DNA of 64,000 bases, from positions 1 through 64,000 of the forward strand of contig CAWADK010000016.1 of the NCBI GenBank assembly GCA_963780715.1, in the 5' to 3' direction. This DNA comes from JALORV01 sp963780715 (GTDB taxonomy: Bacteria; Pseudomonadota; Gammaproteobacteria; Burkholderiales; Burkholderiaceae_F). The translations under genes and the position numbers were made by a program. Position 1 is the first letter of the stretch. Each line of letters starts with the position of its first letter. Below are positions 1-8,594 of the stretch, piece by piece. The notes beneath the pieces are model-generated. The model was not told where the DNA came from and searched no databases. It worked only from the letters and a program-made list of their open reading frames with translations.

Positions 1-49
1 AGCTGGCGCGCAGCAGGGCTTCGGCCGGAGTGTTCGTAACGTGGGACAT
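1..49 (-). CDS. 5' end of an unidentified gene, cut by the window edge
   Basis: An ATG at 49-47 opens a frame that reads MSHVTNTPAEALLRAS and runs off the window. It starts 8 bp after the stop of the hydroxyacid dehydrogenase gene and is therefore probably the next gene of the same operon. The EALLRAS stretch is compatible with the N-terminus of a GckA/TtuD-type glycerate kinase, which would fit a hydroxypyruvate reductase upstream. Sixteen residues are not enough to identify the family, so this is a guess. Confidence 0.35.
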   Translation of the reverse strand, partial: MSHVTNTPAEALLRAS

Positions 50-57
50 GCGGCAAT

Positions 58-1029
58 TTACCGCGCAGCGGGCGGCCCGACACGCACTAGAACGCGCCCC
101 GGAACGACATTGGCGGGACGGCCGGCAACGAAGTTCTCGATGTTGTCCATCAGCTGGTCCGCCAGCGCCTGCTGCGCCTCGTCAGACGCCCAGGCCGACG
201 TGCGGCGTCAGGATCACGTCGGGCGCTTCGCGATCCGCATCAACGGGCTGTCGACAGGAGGCGGTTCGCCGATCGTCACGTCGAAGCCGACGCCGCCGAT
301 CAGCACCATCGAGCGCACGAACGAGGTCGTCGTCGACAAGGCCACCGCGTGCGGTATTGACGATGATCGGGCGCCGCTGCATCACGCGGAACTCCGGCAT
401 CGCGATCATGTTGCGTGTCTGGGTAGTCAACGGCGAGTGCAGTGTGATGATATCGCTCGTTTCCAGCACCTCCTGCCAGGGCGTATACAGCGGACCCAGC
501 CCACTCACGCCCTTGTGCGCGGCAAACGGCACCATGCCAGGTCGCGCTGATCCGGCGACACGCTGCCCGAGCACGCCTTCGCCGATGATACCGAGCCGCG
601 CACCCGCGAGATCGCGGATCGGGTGGTCGAAAGCAGAACTGGCCGGATTCCTGCCAGTGACCGGCACTAACTTCGCGATAGGCGACGATGTTCCTGCGCA
701 GCGCGAAGTATCAGCCCGTAACGCGTGCTCCGGCACGGTGTTGACCGCGTAGCCTCGGATGTTCGACACCGCGATGCCATGCGCCTCGCAGTACGCTCAG
801 CGGTGCCGGTCGCGGCCACCGCAATCAGCCGCAGATCGGGCAGCTGTTCGAGGACACTTGCAGGCATCGGCACTTTGTTGAGAATCGCGACCGACGCGCC
901 CTTCAACCGCGCGACGACCTCTTCAGGCCGCGTGTTCGCGTGCTCGACGAGCTGGCGTTCGAAGGCCGGCCGGCGCAGGCGGGTCTGCGGAGCGATCGTG
1001 GAACGGTCGAGGAAGACGATCCTGTACAT
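58..1029 (-). pseudogene. D-2-hydroxyacid dehydrogenase (hydroxypyruvate/glyoxylate reductase type), broken by several frameshifts
   Basis: The frame starts MYRIVFLDRSTI at 1029 and ends with a TAA at 60-58, but it is spread over different reading frames. The first about 80 residues carry the catalytic-domain N-half. A second frame holds the Rossmann segment LGIIGEGVLGQRVAG, where a Y/R/L is usual in place of E, then ITLHSPLT and IIVNTARGGLVDDD, the classic NAD-binding and catalytic-Arg blocks of this family. A third frame gives LTPHVG and the C-terminus (DEAQQALADQLMDN, ending near VLVRVGPPAAR). Breaks lie near 780, 330 and 205. Family members reduce hydroxypyruvate or glyoxylate with NAD(P)H in the cytosol. 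Position at the end of the transketolase/TRAP operon suggests it disposes of a hydroxypyruvate-like product. It is either decayed or poorly sequenced, and the latter is favoured because the protein pieces are well conserved. Confidence 0.7.
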
Positions 1030-1063
1030 GACGGACCTCGCTGTCAGCGGCCAAGGCAGCGCT

Positions 1064-2953
1064 TAGCTGGCCACGATCGCTGCCGGCGTGATGCCGAAGA
1101 GTTCGTAGAGCGCGTCCGTGCACCGTAGCCCGTCATGCCGACGAAGCCGCCGCGCTCGCCCAGATAGCGGTCCCAGCCGAAGCGCAGCGCGGCCTCTACC
1201 GCGACGCGCGCTTCACCGGGCGGCAGGACGGTCGCCCGGTACGCGTCATCCTGCGCTTCGAAGAGTTCCCAGCACGGCATCGAGATAACCGCGGTCGGAA
1301 TGCTGTCGGCATGCAGTCGGGGGCGCGCGCCTCGAGCGCGAGTGCGACTTCGGACCCGGTCGCAAGAGCAGCGTCACCGCACGCGCGCCGCCTTGGCTTC
1401 GGCCAGCACGTAGGCGCCGCGTCGCGACAGGTTCGGCCACGTGCTGGCGCCGCACAGTCGGCAGCGCCTGGCGTGCGAACACCATCGTCACCGGCCCATC
1501 GCGGTGCTCGAGCGCGGCTTCCCAGCACTCGGCGGCTTCGACGGCGTCGGCCGGACGCATCACGAGCATGTTCGGCATCGCGCGCAGCGACGGTGCGAGG
1601 ATCTCGACCGGCTGGTGCGTCGGCCCGTTCTTGCCGACGCCGATCGAGTCATGGCTGAAGACGAACTTGACCGGCAGGCCATCAGGGCGGCCATGGCATC
1701 GCCGGCCGCTCGTAGTCGGAGAAGGCGGGTAGGCCGGCGCGCCGCGGCGGTCGTCGGCGGTAAACGCCTGCAGGCGCCGCTTGTGGCTGGTCGGCGCTTC
1801 GAGGTCAGCGCAGCCGACCATGCGTTCGGGTAGAACGTCGACCAGCAGATCGTTGATTTCACCCGAGATATTGATGCCACCCGGCGCCGGGTTGTCGCGC
1901 GCCGCTTGTAGCCGTGCAGCACGTCGCGCCAGCCGGCGGGCAGTTCGCCGCGCAACACGCGCTCGAACTCGGCGCGTTCGGCGGCGGGCAGCGCGTCCAC
2001 GCGCTTGCGCCAAGCCCGGTGCTCGGCGTCGCAGCGATGGCCAGCGGCGCGCCACGCGCTGAGGATCGACTCCGGCACTTCGAACGGCGGATACGGCCAA
2101 TCGAGTTCCTGCCGCGCTGCCTGGGCGTCTTCCGGGTGCAGTTCGGGAGCGCCCGCCGCGCAGTTCCTGCAAGCGCGCGATGCCCTTCGCAATCACGGTG
2201 CGGCAGGCGATCATCGACGGCCGCGGATCCTTCTTCGCCGAGGCGATCGCGTCTGACACGGCTTCGAGATCGTGTCCGTCGACTTCGATCACGTGCCAGC
2301 CGCCAACACGGAACCGCTCGGTCTTCGCTCATCGAAAGCGTCGTACTGCCGTCGTCGGTGATGCGGTTGTCGTCCCAGAACAGGACCAGCTTGCCGAGCC
2401 GCAGGTGTCCGGCAAGCGAGATCATTTCCTGGCCGATGCCCTCCTGCAGGCAGCCGTCGCCGACAAACGCGTAGGTGTAGTGATCGACCAGCCCGGCCCC
2501 GAAGCGTGCGTTCAGGTAGGCCTCGGCGACCGCCATGCCGAAGGCGTTGGCGATGCCCTGGCCGAGAGGCCCGGTCGTCACCTCGATGCCACTCGCCGGA
2601 TCGAACTCCGGATGACCTTCGCAGTGCGAGCCGAGCTCGCGGAAGGTCTTGATCTGGTCGAGCGAGATCTGCTCGTAGCCGGTCAGGTAAAGCAGCGCGT
2701 AGAGCAGCATCGAGCCGTGGCCATTGGACAGCACGAAGCGATCGCGGTCAGGCCAGGTCGGGTCGGCCGGGTTGAACTTCAGGTGCCGCGTGAAGAGCGC
2801 GGTGGCGATCTCGGCCATGCCGAGCGGAACACCTTGATGCCCCTCGGTGGCGCGCACGATGGCGTCGATCGAGACGAAGCGGATCGCATGGGCGAGGCGC
2901 TGCAGCTCGGCGTCGACCCGCGCAGGTGTCTTGATGGCTTCGATGGTGCTCAT
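1064..2953 (-). pseudogene. tkt: Full-length transketolase, broken by several frameshifts
   Basis: Pieces of a complete transketolase follow one another in order over 1.9 kb. The N-terminal TPP domain is intact in one frame (EGHQGVPLGMAEI, SNGHGSMLLYALLYLTGY, GPLGQGIANAFG, FVGDGCLQEGI). The middle is scattered over two other frames. The PYR domain shows SHDSIGVGKNGPTHQPVE, and the C-terminal domain shows MPCWELFEAQDDAYR, FGWDRYLGE and FGITPAAIVAS before a TAA at 1066-1064. At least five or six indels are needed to join them. The start is probably the ATG at 2953, although a TTG at 2983 extends it by ten residues. It transfers a two-carbon ketol unit between sugar phosphates. It lies after the TRAP permease in the same operon as a separate split transketolase, so it may supply a different donor/acceptor specificity. 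The breakage is probably sequence error. Confidence 0.8.
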
Positions 2954-2984
2954 GGGACCAGTGCTATCCGTTTGAGAGTTCAAC

Positions 2985-4244
2985 CTAGCGCAGCGTCAGC
3001 GCGGGCACGTAGCTCATCAGCCCCAGCACAAGCAGCGCGACCAGGTAGAAAGGCAGCATTGCCCGCACGGTTTCGCCGATCTTGACCTTGGCGATCGAGC
3101 TGGTGATGAAGAGCGTCGTGCCGACCGGCGGCGTGTAAAGGCCGATCGCCAGATTGACGACCATCATCACGCCCAGCTGCACGGTGTCCATGCCCGCTAT
3201 CTGCCGCCAGCGGCACGAAGATCGGCGTCAGCAGCAGCACTGCAGCGGGCAGGTCGATGAACATGCCGGCGACCAGCATGATCAGGTTCATCGCCAGGAT
3301 GATGAGCCACGGATCCTGCAGCGTGTTCTTCGCGAACTCGGCGAACGCCACCGGCAGTTGCTCGAAGGTGATGATCCAGCCCATCGCGCTCGACGCCATG
3401 ATGACGAGCAGCACGACACCGGTCGCGAGTCCCGACTCCAGCACGGCTGCCTTGACCCGCTGCACGGTCAGGTCGCGATAGACCAGCATTGAGACCACGG
3501 CCGCGTAGAGCGTGCTGATGACGCTAACCTCCGTCGGCGTCGCGATGCCGAAGCGCAGGAAGATGACGATGATGACCGGCAGCAGCAGTGCCGGCGACGC
3601 GTAGGCGACTTCACGCAGGACGACACCGACGCTGATCGGCCGCGTTTCCCGCGGGAAGTTCTTGGCCCGCCCCACGAAGTAGCAGACCGCCATGAAGCCG
3701 ACGCAGAGCATCAGGCCCGGCAGGATGCCGGCCAGAAACAGCGACCCGATCGATGCGCCGGAGGCCAGCGCGAAGATGATCAGGGGTATCGATGGCGGAA
3801 TCAGGATGTCGATCGTCGCCGCGGAGGCCAGCGTGGCGGCCGAGAACCGGCCGGGTAGCCGAGCTTCTTCTGCCAGGGAATCAGCATCGAGCCGATCGCG
3901 GACGCGTCGGCGACGGCCGACCCCGAGACGCCGCCAAAAAGTGTCGATGACAGCACGCCCACCTGCGCCGGGCCGCCGTGAAAGCGGCCGATCAGCGTCG
4001 TCAGCAGATCGATCAGCGTCTTGCCCAGGCGCCCGCCCATCATCAGCGCGCCCGTCAGGATGAAGAACGGAATCGCGATCAGCGGAAAGCTCTGCACCTG
4101 CGACACCATTTGCTCGACAACCAGGCTCAGTGGCACGCGCTCCGAGGTCAGGATGGCGCCGATCGAGGCGAGCACCAGCGCGTGGGCGATCGGAATCGCC
4201 GCGATTGCGGCAATCGCGAAGATCAGGAAGGCGACGGCGCTCAT
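2985..4244 (-). pseudogene. TRAP transporter large permease (DctM family), two frameshifts
   Basis: The protein starts MSAVAFLIFAIAAIAAIP at 4244, overlapping the DctQ stop by one base (TGATG). It contains the usual DctM blocks: ILTSERVPLSLVVEQM, FILTGALMMGGRL, and GVSGSAVADASAIGSMLIP followed by KKLGYP. Frame is lost near 3850, where GCCGGTTCTCG lacks one base for AGFSAATLA, and again near 3195 between PIFVPLAAD and MDTVQLGVMM. The C-terminus ends VPALTLR with a TAG at 2987-2985. Corrected length is about 420 residues, normal for the roughly 12-helix inner-membrane subunit. With DctP and DctQ it forms a sodium-dependent high-affinity uptake system for a carboxylate or sugar-like solute. Both breaks are single-base, so sequencing error is likely. 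Confidence 0.85.
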
Positions 4245-4747
4245 CAGAAGGCTCCCGTGGCTTGCTCGTGACGCTCGACGCTCCAGTGCAGCAGTTCGCC
4301 GAGGTGGACCAGTGAAATCAGCACGAAGCCCGAAAACAGGCAGATGTAGGTAACGGATCCGGGGACACCCAGGATCGGGGATCGTTCGTCGGCGACGATC
4401 GGGATCGCCTTTGCAGCAACCACCGCCAGCAGTCCGTAGGCAGCGATGATCGCGACATGGCCGACAGCCGCGATGACACGCCGGGCCGTTCCGTGCACTG
4501 CGTCTGCGAGAAACGTGGTCGCGATGTGCGCACCATGCTGCGCGGCGAGGACGACACCGGCCATCACGAGCCACGGGAAGAGCAACTCCGGGATCTCGGA
4601 GGCCCAGCGCAGGCTCGATCCGGCGAAGTACCGCAGGAACACGTCGGAGCAGAGGATGAAGAAGATGGCGCCGAACGTGATGTAGAGGATGGCGGCGCAC
4701 ACCCACGCGATGCCGCGGCTGAGCCGCCCCGCAAGAACGGATGCCAT
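4244..4747 (-). CDS. TRAP transporter small permease (DctQ family)
   Basis: About 167 residues beginning MASVLAGRLSRGIAWVC. I chose this start over the upstream one at 4795 because AAGGAGAC lies 5-6 bases before it and because the longer form adds a poor leader. Four hydrophobic segments are visible, including ILYITFGAIFFILCSDVFL and LLFPWLVMAGVVLAA, with the conserved W near SLRWASEIPELLFPW typical of DctQ. It pairs with DctM in the inner membrane and contacts the binding protein. The gene is intact and sits between dctP and dctM, with its stop overlapping the dctM start. Confidence 0.88.
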   Translation of the reverse strand: MASVLAGRLSRGIAWVCAAILYITFGAIFFILCSDVFLRYFAGSSLRWASEIPELLFPWLVMAGVVLAAQHGAHIATTFLADAVHGTARRVIAAVGHVAIIAAYGLLAVVAAKAIPIVADERSPILGVPGSVTYICLFSGFVLISLVHLGELLHWSVERHEQATGAF

Positions 4748-4818
4748 GCTTGTCTCCTTGGGAAGTTGCGGACCGGCCGGCAGCCGGTCCGCCATTCACG
4801 CGGGTGTTCCGCTTGTCG

Positions 4819-5793
4819 TTATTTGGCGCGCGCCGCGGCGACGACCTTCTTGACGTAGTCGCCGATCGGTCCGCCGGTCCACTTCGCCGTCACCGACTCG
4901 GTGGCCTTGGCAAACTGCGACTGGTCGACCTTGTCGATCTTGACGCCCTTCTTCGGCAGTTCGACGACAAGGCGCTCGTCCGCTTCCCGCGACAACTTGC
5001 GCTGCACGGCCGTCGCTTCGTTGGCGGCTTCCATGACGATCTTGCGCTCCGCTTCGGTCAGGCGATCCCAGGTGCGCTTGCTCATCAGCAGCGGCGTCAT
5101 CTCGAACTTGTGGCCCGTCAGCGAGATGAACTTCTGCACTTCGTAGAGTTTCGACGCATCGACGTTGGCGAGCGGGTTCTCCTGGCCGTCGACCACGCCC
5201 TGCTGCAGGGCGACGTAGAGTTCGGCGAACTTGATCTGCTGCGTCTCGGCGCCAAGCGCCGTCATGATGTCGATCGTCACGGCATCGGGCGGCGTGCGGA
5301 TCTTCAGCCCCTTCATGTCGGCGGGCGTGAGGACCGGGCGCTTGTTGTTCGAGACATGGCGGATGCCGTTGTCCCAGTAGCCAAGCACGACCAGATTCTT
5401 GGCCGCCGACTTCTCGGCGAGTTCCTTGCCGACCGGACCGTCGAGCAGCTTGAACGCGGCCGCCGGATCGGCGAACAGGAACGGCATGCCGAATGCGGCG
5501 TACTCGGGCACGACGACCGACGCCGCGCCCTGGCTGTTGGCCGACATGTCCAGCGTGCCGGAACGCAGCGCCGTGATCATCGCGGCGTCATCGCCCAGCT
5601 GCGCCGACGGCGCGACCTGGACTTCGATCTTGCCGCCGCTCTTCTGCTTGACGGCGTTGGCGAACGCCACCGCCGCTTCATGGCGTGGGTTGCCGGGGGC
5701 GGCGCCGTGGCCCAGCGTGAGCTTGGTCTGGGCGTACGAACTGCCGGCCGCCAGCGCAAGCGTGGCGACGGCGAGGAGGGAAGTGAGCTTCAT
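4819..5793 (-). CDS. TRAP transporter substrate-binding protein (DctP family)
   Basis: 324 residues with a clear signal peptide (MKLTSLLAVATLALAAGSSYA then Q). A GGAGAC ribosome-binding site lies 6 bases before the ATG. The DctP family hallmarks are all present: LTLGHGAAPGNPRHEAA near the N-terminus, GYWDNGIRHVSN, LKIRTPPDAV with the substrate-binding arginine, and YVALQQGVVDGQENPLANV. It delivers a solute, usually a carboxylate or sugar acid gripped by that arginine, to the DctQM permease. The neighbours (two transketolases, an SDR, a hydroxyacid dehydrogenase) suggest a sugar-acid or ketose-like substrate. The ligand cannot be read from the sequence. Confidence 0.9.
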   Translation of the reverse strand: MKLTSLLAVATLALAAGSSYAQTKLTLGHGAAPGNPRHEAAVAFANAVKQKSGGKIEVQVAPSAQLGDDAAMITALRSGTLDMSANSQGAASVVVPEYAAFGMPFLFADPAAAFKLLDGPVGKELAEKSAAKNLVVLGYWDNGIRHVSNNKRPVLTPADMKGLKIRTPPDAVTIDIMTALGAETQQIKFAELYVALQQGVVDGQENPLANVDASKLYEVQKFISLTGHKFEMTPLLMSKRTWDRLTEAERKIVMEAANEATAVQRKLSREADERLVVELPKKGVKIDKVDQSQFAKATESVTAKWTGGPIGDYVKKVVAAARAK

Positions 5794-5859
5794 GGTGAGT
5801 CTCCGTGGGTGAGGGTAGAGTCGGGCGACTGCGCCGCGCGGCGATGTCGCCTCTTGAAC

Positions 5860-6858
5860 TCAGTTCAGCCAGCCCTTGATGGACTGGGTCATGGCTACGG
5901 TGGAAATGCCGTACTTGTCATGCAGCGTCGGCAGTGCACCAGCGTCGAGGAAGGCGTCCGGCAGAGCGATCTGGCGGAACGGCGGCGTGACACCGGCGCG
6001 CAGCAGCACGCCGGCGACGGCTTCGCCCAGCCCGCCTATGACCGAATGGTTCTCGGCAACGATGACGAGACGCCCGCTGCGGCCGGCCTCGCGCACGATC
6101 GTCTCTTCGTCGAGCGGCTTGATCGTCGGCACGTGCAGCACGGCGACGTCGACGTTGTCGGCGCGCAGTTTTTCCACCGTCTCCAGCGCGCGCATCGTCA
6201 TGAAGCCACTGGAAATGATCAGCGCATCCTTGCCGTCGCGCAGCAGCTTGGCCTTGCCGAGCTCGAACGTGTAGTTGTATTCGTCGAGCACGACCGGCAC
6301 CTGGCCGCGGGGCAGGCGCATGTAGACCGGCCCGTTGTGCGCGGCCATCGCCGGCACCGCCTGCTCGACGTCGACCGCGTCGCAGGGATCGATGATCGTC
6401 AGGTTCGGCATGCCGCGGAAAATCGCAAGGTCCTCGGTCGCCTGGTGGCTCGGGCCATAACCCGTGGTCAGTCCCGGCAGTGCGCAGGCGATCTTGACGT
6501 TGAGGTTCTCCTCGGCGATCACCTGGTGGATGAAGTCATAGGCGCGGCGCGACGCGAACACCGCGTAGGTCGTCGCGAACGGGATGAACCCCTCCTTCGC
6601 CATGCCACCGGCGGCGCCCATCAGCAGCTGCTCGGCCATGCCCATCTGGAAGAAGCGCTCGGGAAATGCCTGCGCAAAGACGTGCAGGTCGGTGTACTTG
6701 GCCAGGTCGGCGCTCATGCCGACGATTTCGGGCCGACGCTGGGCCAGTTCCACCAGCGCGTTGCCAAATGGAGCCAGGCGCGTGCGCTGTCCCTCGCCGG
6801 CGATCGAGGCGATCATCGCCGAGGTCTTCAGGCGAGGCTTGCTCGCTACGGTGCTCAT
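5860..6858 (-). CDS. Transketolase C-terminal subunit (split transketolase)
   Basis: 332 residues carrying only the pyrimidine-binding and C-terminal domains. FQMGMAEQLLMGAAGG contains the catalytic glutamate of the TPP-binding PYR domain. LPGLTTGYGPSHQATED, VYMRLPRGQVPVV and SVIGGLGEAVAG follow as in two-subunit transketolases and related 1-deoxyxylulose-5-phosphate synthase-like proteins. Its start is 4 bases after the stop of the N-terminal subunit, so the two are translationally linked. Split transketolases often act in dedicated catabolic routes (for example apulose-4-phosphate or sulfo-sugar cleavage) rather than in the pentose phosphate pathway. Here the true substrate is unknown. The gene is intact. 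Confidence 0.9.
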   Translation of the reverse strand: MSTVASKPRLKTSAMIASIAGEGQRTRLAPFGNALVELAQRRPEIVGMSADLAKYTDLHVFAQAFPERFFQMGMAEQLLMGAAGGMAKEGFIPFATTYAVFASRRAYDFIHQVIAEENLNVKIACALPGLTTGYGPSHQATEDLAIFRGMPNLTIIDPCDAVDVEQAVPAMAAHNGPVYMRLPRGQVPVVLDEYNYTFELGKAKLLRDGKDALIISSGFMTMRALETVEKLRADNVDVAVLHVPTIKPLDEETIVREAGRSGRLVIVAENHSVIGGLGEAVAGVLLRAGVTPPFRQIALPDAFLDAGALPTLHDKYGISTVAMTQSIKGWLN

Positions 6859-6861
6859 GGT

Positions 6862-7701
6862 TCAGCTCCTCGCCGCATGCGCGGCATCCAGCAGTTCGAT
6901 TGCGTGCTGCCATTCACCGGCATCGACGCGCATGAAGTGGTTCTTCTCCCTTTGTTCGAGGAAGGGCACGCCCTTGCCCATCTTGGTGTCGAACAGGATC
7001 ACGCGTGGCCGCGGCTGCGCCAGGTTGCGGGCCTTGTCGAAGGCAGCGAGCACCGCCGGCAGGTCGTTGCCGACGACACGCTGCACGTGCCAGCCGAACG
7101 CGGCCCACTTGTCCACCAGCGGCTCGAAGCCCAGCACCTTGGTCGACTGGCCGTCGGCCTGCTGGTTGTTGACGTCGACCAGCGTGATCAGGTTGGCGAG
7201 TTGAAAATGGCTGGCCGACATCGCGGCTTCCCACGTCGAGCCTTCGTCGAGTTCGCCGTCGGACATGCAGTTGTAGACGAAGGCCGGGTTGCCCTTCTGG
7301 CGCAGTCCGAGCGCCATGCCGACAGCGATCGGCAGTCCCTGACCCAGCGATCCGCCGGAGATCTCCATGCCCGGCGTGTAGGTCGCCATGCCGGACATCG
7401 GCAGGCGGCTGTCGTCACCGCCGTAGGTCTCCAGCTCTGCCTCGGGAACGATGCCGGCTTCGATCAGCGCCGCGTAGAACGCGATCGCGTAATGGCCGTG
7501 CGAGAGCAGGAAGCGGTCGCGCCCTTCCCACTCGGGCTCGTCGGGCCGGAAATGCAGTGCATGACCGTAGGCGACCGCCAGGACCTCGGCCATGCCGAGC
7601 GCCTGGCCGATGTAACCCTGTCCCTGCACTTCGCCCATCCGCAGCGCGTACCGGCGGATGCGGTAGGCGCAGTCGGCGAGCGCGGAAAGCTTGTCGGTCA
7701 T
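6862..7701 (-). CDS. Transketolase N-terminal subunit (split transketolase)
   Basis: 279 residues from MTDKLSALADCAYRIRR. The start at 7701 is preferred over 7728 because AAGGA lies 6 bases upstream. It holds the thiamine-diphosphate-binding domain: FLLSHGHYAIAFYAAL with the TPP-contacting histidines, SGGSLGQGLPIAVGMALG, and the diphosphate/Mg motif CMSDGELDEGSTWEA...DVNNQQADG, where SDG replaces the usual GDG. It must pair with the adjacent C-terminal subunit to make one active site. It follows the SDR gene by about 40 bp in the same operon. Confidence 0.9.
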   Translation of the reverse strand: MTDKLSALADCAYRIRRYALRMGEVQGQGYIGQALGMAEVLAVAYGHALHFRPDEPEWEGRDRFLLSHGHYAIAFYAALIEAGIVPEAELETYGGDDSRLPMSGMATYTPGMEISGGSLGQGLPIAVGMALGLRQKGNPAFVYNCMSDGELDEGSTWEAAMSASHFQLANLITLVDVNNQQADGQSTKVLGFEPLVDKWAAFGWHVQRVVGNDLPAVLAAFDKARNLAQPRPRVILFDTKMGKGVPFLEQREKNHFMRVDAGEWQHAIELLDAAHAARS

Positions 7702-7742
7702 CTGAGATCCTTCGACAGTGAGTGTCATGGGGCGCGCGCCGG

Positions 7743-8492
7743 TCAGTGGATCAGCATGCCGCCGTTCACATCGAGCGTGACGCCGGTGAGGTAGCTGGAG
7801 AGGTCGCTCGCGAGGAACAGGCAGCAGTTGGCGACATCGATCGCGTCGCCCAGCCGGTTCAGCGGGATGCCCTTGAGAATTTCCAGCTTCAGCTCTGGCG
7901 TCAGCTTGCCGCCGGTGATGTCGGTCTGGATCAGGCCCGGCGTCACCGAGTTCACACGGACGTTGTCCGGTCCCAGTTCGCGCGCCATCGCCTTGCCGAG
8001 GCCGAGCACGCCGGCCTTGGCCGCCGAGTAGTGCGGGCCGCCGAAGATGCCGCCGCCGCGCTGCGCCGACACCGACGACAGGCAGACGATCGAGCCGGTC
8101 TTGCGCCCGCGCATGTGCGGGATGACGGCCTGGCTCATGTAGAGGGTGCCGCGCAGCGAGACGTCGGTGACGGCCTCGTAGTTCTCGGGCTTGATGTCCA
8201 TCAGCTTCAGCGGCTGCGTGATGCCGGCGTTGTTGACGAGAATGTCGATGCGACCGAGCCTGGCGATGACGGCGGCGGCAGCGCGCTCGCAGTCCGGCTT
8301 GCTGGTGACGTTGCATTGGATGCCGATGTGGCCGGGACCGATGTCGGCGGCGGACTGTTCGGCCGCCTCGGCGCTCAGGTCGAGGATGGCGATCCGTGCA
8401 CCGTGCTCGGCGAAGAGCCGCGCGGTGGCCTTGCCGATGCCGCGTGCGGAGGCAGCCCCGGTGATGATTGCAACTTTGTCGTTCAGCAACAT
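7743..8492 (-). CDS. Short-chain dehydrogenase/reductase, first gene of the operon
   Basis: 249 residues from MLLNDKVAIITGAASARGIG. I chose this start because GGAG lies 6 bases upstream; an upstream ATG would add 20 unrelated residues. The NAD(P) loop is TGAASARGIGKATA. NNAGI, the catalytic Ser in CLSSVSAQRGGG, and YSAAKAG (YxxxK) follow, and it ends with the SDR C-terminal SYLTGVTLDVNGGMLIH. It probably oxidises or reduces the polyol/ketose that feeds the split transketolase. As the first gene of the operon it faces the LysR gene across a 102-bp regulatory gap. Confidence 0.9.
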   Translation of the reverse strand: MLLNDKVAIITGAASARGIGKATARLFAEHGARIAILDLSAEAAEQSAADIGPGHIGIQCNVTSKPDCERAAAAVIARLGRIDILVNNAGITQPLKLMDIKPENYEAVTDVSLRGTLYMSQAVIPHMRGRKTGSIVCLSSVSAQRGGGIFGGPHYSAAKAGVLGLGKAMARELGPDNVRVNSVTPGLIQTDITGGKLTPELKLEILKGIPLNRLGDAIDVANCCLFLASDLSSYLTGVTLDVNGGMLIH

Positions 8493-8594
8493 GGCGTGCT
8501 CCAGCGCGTTTGAAAGTGGCGCCATGTTGCGTTTGCACCGAATTGCCAGCAAGCTAGCCGGCCTCAGAGTGCATTGAATTTATTTCATGTTGCG
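8493..8594. promoter_or_regulatory. Divergent promoter/operator region between the SDR operon and its LysR regulator
   Basis: This 102-bp gap separates divergent starts. The 9-mer CATGTTGCG occurs twice in direct orientation, at 8523-8531 and at 8586-8594. Each is followed by TGCA-like bases, and the second gives the small dyad TTGCGATGCAA that runs into the LysR start codon. LysR regulators usually bind such repeated T-N11-A sites in the shared promoter. No confident -35/-10 pair can be assigned. Confidence 0.45.

Noticed and set aside
4741..7794. Plus-strand open frame of 1017 codons
   Set aside because: It is exactly antisense to dctQ, dctP and the split transketolase genes, is rich in Arg/His/Asp as GC-rich shadow frames are, and has no family motif.
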